IMG/VR virus record: IMGVR_UViG_3300032820_000162
Span: 1-20,081 of that record
DNA: 20,081 nucleotides
Direction: 5' to 3' (one strand)
Source of the DNA: a virus
In this document: in pieces, positions 14,801-20,081 of the stretch
Position numbering within the stretch: the first letter of the stretch is position 1
Layout: each line of letters opens with the position of its first letter
The notes under the pieces: generated by a model
Seen by the model: the letters and a program-made list of their open reading frames with translations, nothing else
Database searches by the model: none
Told to the model about the DNA's origin: nothing
Program-made: the position numbers and the translations under genes

Positions 14801-17800
14801 TCCTGCTCCTTCTGGAGAATTTAAACTACAGGATTGTTTTGATGCTCGGCCAAGAGCTGAAAATATTGCCGGCGCAGCTGCGAATGTGGAAACAGTTGAT
14901 GAGATAACAGGAACATCGTTTGATTTTGTAAATAGGCAGTTTGATGGTACAGGGGCTTCACTGGTTGATTTTATAAAACCCGCTTCAATAATTGTTACTG
15001 ATTTTGAATTTTATATTCCCTATAGAGGATTGCTTTATTTGGAACGAAGAGGTGATATTAAATTTTTAAAGGGTGTTGCTTCTGAAGCTCCAAGATTTCC
15101 AGTTTTAAAAGATGATGTTATGAAGCTGGCTGAAATTGCTGTCCCGGCGTATACATTTAAACCTTCCGATGTGGTTATTAAGAGAGAAAGAAATAGACGA
15201 TATACTATGAAAGATATCGGTAAGTTGGATCAACGTATTCAACACATAGAATATTATACTGCTCTGAATTTGTTGGAAAGAGATGCTGAAGGATTTGAGA
15301 TTCAAGATGCTAACGGACTGAATCGTTTTAAGTCTGGATTTGTCGTTGATGATTTCTCAGGCCATAGAGTGGGAGATGCAAAACATAAAGATTACAAGAA
15401 CAGTATTGATATGCAGAATAACGAACTTAGGCCAACTGCTGTGCCTAAGGGAATTCAGATGGAAGAAGCTGCCCAAGATGATGCTACAAGAGCAGGGGTT
15501 GGATATCAAAGAACAGGTGATCTTATCACACTACCATATACTGAAGTATTGTTTCAAGACATGCCTTATGCTACAAGAGTAGAGAGGGTCACGCCTCTTT
15601 TACATTCTAATTGGGTAGGAACTATTGAACTAGACCCATCAGGAGATGAATGGTTTGAAACTGAAACTGCACCTGATCTTATTGTTAATGTTGAAGGTAA
15701 CTTTGATACGTTTACTGCAAACAATCAGCATGCTGTAGGGACGGTATGGAACGCATGGCAAACTACTTGGTCTGGAGTTGTAGGATCAAGAACGACTACT
15801 ACTGTCGAAGATAGTTGGACGAATGTTGCAAGAACTGTTACTACTTCCAGAACAGATTTAACAAGAAGTGGCGTGCAAACAGATATCGTACCACAGATTG
15901 ATATGGAATCTCAAGGAACGAAAGTAATTCAGAGAGCCTTTATTCCTTTCTGCCGTGCTAGAAATATTACATTTACAGGCACAGGATTTTATCCTAATAT
16001 AAGGTTGTATTGTTTCTTTGATAAACAAAATGTTAATAAGTATTGCACTCCATTGTCAGGATTTACTACAGACGCAGCTGATGTTAGTGGTGTCCCTGTG
16101 GCAGAATCTCCTTTGATCACTACGGCAGCTGGAGAAATTCAAGCTGTGTTTGCTCTTCCTGATCCGAAGGAAGCGGGTAATCCCAAATTTAAAACAGGGG
16201 AGGTTGAGTTTAGGTTAACTTCTAGTTCAACGGATGTTCGTAGTAAAGACCCAGAAACCGAAGGAACTACTACGTATCAAGCCGTGGGTATTTTGGAAAC
16301 AGAACAAGAAACGATTATTGCTACGAGAAATGCTAGATTAGTTTCTAGGCCAGTATCACAAAGTACTTCTGTAACTTCTTCTTCTGTTATGGAAACACGA
16401 ACTGCGGATCATCATCAGTCTTGTGGTTGTGGTTGCGGTGGTGATCCTATTGCTCAAACATTTACGGTTGAGGCTGATCCTCATGCTGAGATCGATGAAG
16501 CTGGAACAGGCAGGGTAACTGTTAAAGACCGATCTAATGGTAGGTTTATAACTTCTGTTGATATATATTTTCAAAATAAAGATGAAAATTTGCCATGCAG
16601 TATGGAAATTCGGGCATGTCAAAATGGATTTCCAAGTCCTAAAATCATGCCTTTTGGTAAGAAGACTTTAAAACCTATCAATATAGATTTGTCTTCAGAT
16701 GGTACAGTACCGACTAACTTTAAATTTGATTCGCCTGTATTTGTACAGCATGAAAAAGAATATGCCATGATTTTACTCACATCTTCTCCAGAATATAAAA
16801 TTTGGTTGTCTAGGATGGGAGAAACTGTTGTCGGTGATGGTGCTGGCAGGACGGTATCGGAACAACCTCATGCCGGTGTGTTATTCAAAGGGCATAATAA
16901 TAGAACGTGGGCACCGTCCATGACAGAGGATTTGAAATTTAGGCTTAATGTTGCTAAGTTTGATACGACAGCAGCTGGTAAATGTCAATTAGTGAATTCT
17001 GAACTTCCTACCAAAAAGCTGAATGAAAACCCTCTCGTATTTGCAAATGGTAATACTTCTCTATTGGTTAAACATAGAGATCATCAAATGTATTCCACTT
17101 CAAATAATGTTACTATTACTGGTGTTGTATCAGGAGCAGAAACAACTTTAGCAGCAGCTCTAGATGCGGCCTCAACTTCATTAACACTATCTTCTGGTAC
17201 AGATTTTGATGATACCACTGGGAAATTTGCTTATGATGCTAATTCTACGTGGTGGTTAAAAATTGATGATGAAATTTTGAAATATACTGCTATTAGTACC
17301 ACAGCTGTATCCAGTATGACTAGAGGCCAATCCAGTACTACTGCTACCACTCATGCTCAAGGAGCTAAAGTAGAATTGTATATGTTGCATAAAGTACCAT
17401 TTACAGAGATTAATAAAACACATACTTCTCTTGCAAATATTAATGTCGATTCGTACACTCTTACTTTGGAAAGTGCTCCTGTAATTAGTGGTGATGAGGC
17501 AACAAATGGTGGAGAATATGTTTATGCATCTGAAAATGCTAGTTATGATGTAGGTATGCCTTCGATTAGCACTATGGAATTGCCAGGAACAAAAATAACT
17601 TCACATATCAGGCCGATGTCAGGTACTAGCCCATCAGGCACACAAACTTCATTCTTAACAACTTCTGAATCAGATTCAATAGAAGTTAATTTAAATGATA
17701 ACCAAGAATTTGATACTCCATATTTGGTGGCTTCTGGTATTAATGAGACAAACGAAAATGGAGGTAAAAAATCTTTGCTAATAGATACTGTACTTACTTC

Positions 17801-18326
17801 TGGAAATTCTGATATAAGTCCAGTAATCGATACTGGTAGGATGACATTTATTGCAGTAGGTAATAAATTAAATAAGATTGATTCTTCAGGCGATTGGTAT
17901 CCTTCTGGAGATTTTAGGGCATCAGTGGAGCCTGATGGTGATAATAATGCTTGCATTTATTTAACCAAGAAAGTGACTCTTGAAAATCCAGCAACTGCTC
18001 TTAAAGTATTTTTTGCTGGCCACAGACATTCTTCTTCAACGATCAAGTCATACTATAAGATTTTGAGAACGGATGATGCTTCAGAATTTGATGACTTGGG
18101 TTATGTTGCTTTCAATTCTGATGGTTCTACAGATACTCCTGCTCAAGATGCTACAGGTAGAGACTCCTTTACACAATTTGTGTATACGGCTGGAGTGACA
18201 GATGATGGCATAGGAACACCTTTGGATGATTTTATTTCTTTTCAAATTAAAATTGTATTACAGGGAACAAATACTGCTGAACCACCTCGCATTAAGGATT
18301 TAAGGTGTATAGCATTGGCAATGTAA
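11895..18326 (+). CDS. Giant DUF4815-like virion structural protein
   Basis: This is a 2143-aa protein. The N-terminus (YFDDYEPTKNFQQILARPGH, then AVQARELTQLQSILRNQ, residues 12-48) is typical of DUF4815 phage proteins. Later family blocks include NRRYTMKDIGKLDQRI with HIEYYTALNLLE (1100-1128), MPYATRVERVTP (about 1221), IPFCRARNITF with YCFFDKQNVNKYCTP (about 1347-1385), and a DPIAQTFTV segment at 1517. Between residues 1506 and 1516 is a HHQSCGCGCGG cluster, a possible metal site. Other modules are GE-x-I-x-G-SGA units (524-545, 827-850), one LDGTD unit (593), and a short beta module with WLKIDDEILKYT and SMTRGQSS (about 1749-1826). The family is known as virion structural protein. An outer-baseplate or fibre-network role is an inference from position after gp8. 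Translation is probably coupled: GTGGAG at 11881-11886 lies in the end of gp8, and the ATG is 2 nt after its stop. Confidence 0.88.
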   Translation: MPLKTDLNVTPYFDDYEPTKNFQQILARPGHAVQARELTQLQSILRNQNERLSDFVLQEGSVVIPGSVKIMRQVASLKLENSYGGETIDVTEYKDAVITGTTTGVKGTVIHVEAATADDPATFFIRPVAGGTDTAPADGNPVLLFQAGETLSASIGITNGSTSYSVDDISAQVAATDPHAQGILIGISPGVYYLRGGFVEVDQDVITLSKYSSGNVNCRVGFIVTEELVTPESDPDLLDNAAGTSNYAAKGAHRMKVSATFSQLPAGSSDDANFIQLLEIKGGRPTSEMNRSELGHILQTLERRTYDESGDYTVRPFMYEAKESVTLNENVGVYAKGEETEGGGTASNDLLALKVSPGKAYIKGKEVEKMLNTFVDIEKARSFLNVNAGATAYDIGNYLNVTNVYGMPDISFISGETTPYKQISMMDTPTSTRGSASGTRIGVGRARAIEYASGTVGPEATYKFYIFDFRPFTIVTLSATPSPTLTANQTTGGTQVKGDDSGATGWVFEDGTSAANLILTNVSGTFQAGEKLTASDRSGEVDDGSTDLTISRAITKTVSECRQVHMQDDDTGQHFTADIVLSPTTTTESFVLLDGTDDVGSNVDDHIIGELDKIPLGLQRGAASGTGSNLNLAKLQFAEKNAALFKLTKDIVKTHLTTKNAGQSDTSYYLRRQFVETSSSAGVVTISAGTNEVFSGHTETDYTVTILQAGSGGTGSQGDLVSAATGFSGGGSSTCTITNNAVFGNGAKVKILATLLKSSATAKTKSAKLMKQVKVATGTADPYGTRPTDKTISLGRADVFKLVAVLDSEDTGTDATAPVLTLGNITGNFIKGEQITGSVSGAIGRIIDTSSPMSYVLKRGTTIQFSAADTISGFSSEASAPVSAVATGSTNITQRYELDTGQRDNYYDIARIVRKPGEGPPLGRLLIVHDYLEHGTGDFFTVDSYVDVADQMTYEDIPVYSATKVDPDDPAPSGEFKLQDCFDARPRAENIAGAAANVETVDEITGTSFDFVNRQFDGTGASLVDFIKPASIIVTDFEFYIPYRGLLYLERRGDIKFLKGVASEAPRFPVLKDDVMKLAEIAVPAYTFKPSDVVIKRERNRRYTMKDIGKLDQRIQHIEYYTALNLLERDAEGFEIQDANGLNRFKSGFVVDDFSGHRVGDAKHKDYKNSIDMQNNELRPTAVPKGIQMEEAAQDDATRAGVGYQRTGDLITLPYTEVLFQDMPYATRVERVTPLLHSNWVGTIELDPSGDEWFETETAPDLIVNVEGNFDTFTANNQHAVGTVWNAWQTTWSGVVGSRTTTTVEDSWTNVARTVTTSRTDLTRSGVQTDIVPQIDMESQGTKVIQRAFIPFCRARNITFTGTGFYPNIRLYCFFDKQNVNKYCTPLSGFTTDAADVSGVPVAESPLITTAAGEIQAVFALPDPKEAGNPKFKTGEVEFRLTSSSTDVRSKDPETEGTTTYQAVGILETEQETIIATRNARLVSRPVSQSTSVTSSSVMETRTADHHQSCGCGCGGDPIAQTFTVEADPHAEIDEAGTGRVTVKDRSNGRFITSVDIYFQNKDENLPCSMEIRACQNGFPSPKIMPFGKKTLKPINIDLSSDGTVPTNFKFDSPVFVQHEKEYAMILLTSSPEYKIWLSRMGETVVGDGAGRTVSEQPHAGVLFKGHNNRTWAPSMTEDLKFRLNVAKFDTTAAGKCQLVNSELPTKKLNENPLVFANGNTSLLVKHRDHQMYSTSNNVTITGVVSGAETTLAAALDAASTSLTLSSGTDFDDTTGKFAYDANSTWWLKIDDEILKYTAISTTAVSSMTRGQSSTTATTHAQGAKVELYMLHKVPFTEINKTHTSLANINVDSYTLTLESAPVISGDEATNGGEYVYASENASYDVGMPSISTMELPGTKITSHIRPMSGTSPSGTQTSFLTTSESDSIEVNLNDNQEFDTPYLVASGINETNENGGKKSLLIDTVLTSGNSDISPVIDTGRMTFIAVGNKLNKIDSSGDWYPSGDFRASVEPDGDNNACIYLTKKVTLENPATALKVFFAGHRHSSSTIKSYYKILRTDDASEFDDLGYVAFNSDGSTDTPAQDATGRDSFTQFVYTAGVTDDGIGTPLDDFISFQIKIVLQGTNTAEPPRIKDLRCIALAM

Positions 18327-18327
18327 G

Positions 18328-18564
18328 ATGACAGAACAAAAGCAAATTCAAGTTGAAGGGCATGAAGACCTAGTTAGGAACATGGATGGAAGTCAGGCTA
18401 TTGTCAATCGTAACAGAAGTGCTTACGAAATGGCTAAAAAACGGGCTGCTGATGCTCAGGCACAAAGAGATGAAATAAGAAATACAACGAGAGAGATAAA
18501 TACTTTAAAGTCTGAGATGCATGAAATAAAACATCTCTTACAAGAACTGGTAGGTAAAGAATAA
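18328..18564 (+). CDS. Small coiled-coil protein, probable tail or fibre accessory
   Basis: This is a 78-aa protein starting 1 nt after the stop of the giant DUF4815-like gene and overlapping the next gene by one base (TAATG). Residues 28-76 are highly charged and helical, with heptad-like hydrophobic spacing (REINTLKSEMHEIKHLLQEL), so a coiled coil is likely. There is no signal peptide, membrane segment or known domain. A short trimeric or dimeric connector, or an assembly helper for the fibre encoded next, would fit the position, but this is inference. The ribosome site is weak, and expression probably depends on coupling to the upstream gene. Confidence 0.78.
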   Translation: MTEQKQIQVEGHEDLVRNMDGSQAIVNRNRSAYEMAKKRAADAQAQRDEIRNTTREINTLKSEMHEIKHLLQELVGKE

Positions 18565-20081
18565 TGGCAATTACAGGTTCAACAGTAGCAGCTACACAAT
18601 CTCTTGAAGAGTTTAGACTTGAGTTCAATAAAATTGTAAGTGATGTAACTCAACTTCAAGATAACCCCACATATGGTACTTCTCTTATTTTTGAGGGTAC
18701 TACTGATGATGCATTTGAAACTACATTTACGGTTTCTGATCCTTCAGCTGATCGTACTGTAACTATTCCAGATGCAGATGGGACAATTCTGCTAACTGGT
18801 GCAGCTGCATTTTCTGTTGCTGATGGGGGAACTATTGGTTCTGCAACTTCAGCTGAAGCAATGACAATTGCCTCAGACGGTGTTGTTACATTTTCTGATC
18901 CTCCTGTTTTAACAGAAATTGATTCTGGTTCCACTATTACATTGGATGCTACTACAGATATTGTTCTGGATGCTGGTGGTGCTGATATTTTCTTAAAGGA
19001 TGATGGCACTCAATTTGGTAATCTTGTAAACAATGGGGGTGAGTTAAGAATTACCTCCAGTTCTTCTAACACAACTGCTCTAAGTTTTAGTGGCGCCAAT
19101 ATAACTGCCGCAGGCACTTTTACTGGTGGCGGACTGATGACTACTGGTGGGAATATTGTTATCCCTGATGCTGGTAATATCGGTTCTGCAAGTGATACAG
19201 ATGCGATTGCAATTAGTTCTGGTGGGGCTGTAACTTTTTCACAAACACCAATTTTTAGTTCAGACATTACACTTACAGATGATTTATATCTGGATAGTGA
19301 TGCCTCTGTTATCCATTTGGGTGATAATGGAGATGTAACTCTAACACATGTTCATGACACTGGAGTTCTTATCAATAGTTCAATGCAATTCCAATTCGGT
19401 GATGCTGGTACATACATTCATCAAAGTGCTGATGGTGTTTTAGATTTAGTATCTGACACAGAGCTAGAATTAAATGCTACCACTATTGATATCAACGGTA
19501 ATGTAGAAATTAGTGGCACTCAGGCACAAGTTGGTGTTGCAACATTTACTGCTCGGGATGTTCATAGTGGTGGTATTACCATTGCAGATGCTGGTCAAAT
19601 TGGTTCGGCTTCTGATTTAGATGCTATTGCAATATCTTCTGCTGGTTTGGTTACATTCAGTCAAGAAGTTCAAGCAGAAGGTGGCGTTCAGTTATCTGAC
19701 AACGACAAGTTGATGGTAGGTACTGGCGACGATATGCAACTTTATCATGATGCTTCAAACTCTTATATTACAAATGCTGTAGGGGCTTTGAAGATCGCAA
19801 CAGAAACTTCTGGTATTGCAGTTACTATAGGACATGGAACTTCTGAAGTAACGATTGGAGATAACCTTACGGTTACAGGCAACTTAACGGTTAGTGGTAC
19901 ACAAACAGTTGTTGATACTGTTACCATGAACGCAGCTAATGCTATTATACTTGAAGGTGCAACTGCGGATGCACACGAAACAACCTTAACACTGGTCGAT
20001 CCAACTGCTGACAGGACAATTACCTTTCCTAACGAAACAGGTACAGTACATACTTCTGGTGGAACGACAACTCACACTGCT
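18564..20081 (+). CDS. Repeat-built tail-fibre protein (5' part, open at window end)
   Basis: The frame is open from the ATG at 18564 to the last base: 506 codons with no stop. The ATG shares a base with the preceding TAA. The N-terminus (MAITGSTVAATQSLEEFRLE, then FNKIVSDVTQLQ) is an anchor-like helical segment. The rest is Gly/Thr/Val/Asp-rich beta modules common in marine phage fibres. These are two copies of the ETT...DP-T/S-ADRT cassette (about residues 44-80 and 463-500), three IGSAS-type units, a DSDASVIHLGDNGDVTLTHV block (about 245-265), and a DDMQLYHDASNSYI block (about 389-402). The likely role is a long or short tail fibre for receptor contact. The receptor-binding tip, and any intramolecular chaperone, would lie beyond the window. 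Confidence 0.85.
   Translation, partial: MAITGSTVAATQSLEEFRLEFNKIVSDVTQLQDNPTYGTSLIFEGTTDDAFETTFTVSDPSADRTVTIPDADGTILLTGAAAFSVADGGTIGSATSAEAMTIASDGVVTFSDPPVLTEIDSGSTITLDATTDIVLDAGGADIFLKDDGTQFGNLVNNGGELRITSSSSNTTALSFSGANITAAGTFTGGGLMTTGGNIVIPDAGNIGSASDTDAIAISSGGAVTFSQTPIFSSDITLTDDLYLDSDASVIHLGDNGDVTLTHVHDTGVLINSSMQFQFGDAGTYIHQSADGVLDLVSDTELELNATTIDINGNVEISGTQAQVGVATFTARDVHSGGITIADAGQIGSASDLDAIAISSAGLVTFSQEVQAEGGVQLSDNDKLMVGTGDDMQLYHDASNSYITNAVGALKIATETSGIAVTIGHGTSEVTIGDNLTVTGNLTVSGTQTVVDTVTMNAANAIILEGATADAHETTLTLVDPTADRTITFPNETGTVHTSGGTTTHTA
18817..19671 (+). repeat. Three-copy intragenic fibre repeat (IGSAS...DAIAISSxGxVTFSQ)
   Basis: Three related units of about 33 residues are at 18817-18912, 19153-19248 and 19573-19671. 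Copies 2 and 3 are the closest: DAGNIGSASDTDAIAISSGG versus DAGQIGSASDLDAIAISSAG, each followed by a VTFSQ strand. Copy 1 is more divergent (DGGTIGSATSAEAMTIASDG). The regular pattern suggests repeated beta-structured shaft segments. Nucleotide identity is only partial, so these are old duplications. Confidence 0.75.

Noticed and set aside
17543-17956. Minus-strand open frames opposite the giant genes (for example 17543-17956, 6000-6392, 8970-9320)
   Set aside because: They are shadows of Ser/Thr/Asp-rich coding on the + strand, with no start signals and no recognisable domains.
3493-20081. Diversity-generating retroelement or CRISPR as the source of repeated sequences
   Set aside because: No reverse transcriptase, no template/variable repeat pair with adenine-specific changes, and no regularly spaced identical repeats. 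The repeats are degenerate protein modules.

Overview
The window is part of the virion-structure (baseplate and tail) module of a T4-like myovirus. All genes are on the + strand, tightly packed, with gaps of 48 nt or less and several 1-nt stop/start overlaps (TAATG). The three firm anchors are gp25, gp6 and gp8, in T4-like order, preceded by the tail of a PAAR spike-tip protein. The base composition is moderately AT-rich. Several fibre modules look like ones I associate with marine T4-like phages of cyanobacteria and SAR11-type bacteria. The host itself cannot be read from this window, because no host-derived metabolic gene, tRNA or integrase is present.

Layout: 3-137 end of a PAAR protein; 148-867 Ala-rich protein of unknown function; 875-1108 small basic protein; 1137-1586 gp25; 1586-3490 gp6; 3493-9621 a giant 2042-aa protein in the position of gp7; 9670-10377 a short fibre-like protein; 10396-11892 gp8; 11895-18326 a second giant protein (2143 aa, DUF4815-like); 18328-18564 a short coiled-coil protein; 18564 to the window end, the open 5' part of a repeat-built tail-fibre gene. 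T4-type late promoter boxes (TATAAATA) lie before gp25 (1104-1111) and, as an overlapping pair, before the short fibre gene (9631-9644). They suggest at least two late transcription entry points.

How the parts fit: PAAR caps the central spike. gp25 and gp6 form the wedge core and ring that control sheath attachment and baseplate switching. The gp7-position protein and gp8 complete the wedge. The DUF4815-like protein and the fibre genes probably form the outer baseplate and host-contact apparatus. No gp9, gp10, gp11 or gp12 recognisable by eye follows gp8, so the periphery differs from T4.

The most unusual content is in the two giant proteins. The gp7-position protein carries about 15 copies of an Asp-rich 16-residue unit (consensus LDGTDGSSTDAGDNII) inserted into, and appended to, a recognisable family core. 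One related unit also occurs in the DUF4815-like protein. Other small modules are shared between neighbouring genes, so the region looks like a set of mosaic, module-swapping surface proteins. I see no CRISPR array, RNA gene, insertion sequence, reverse transcriptase or non-phage cassette. There is no gene-free stretch longer than 48 nt.
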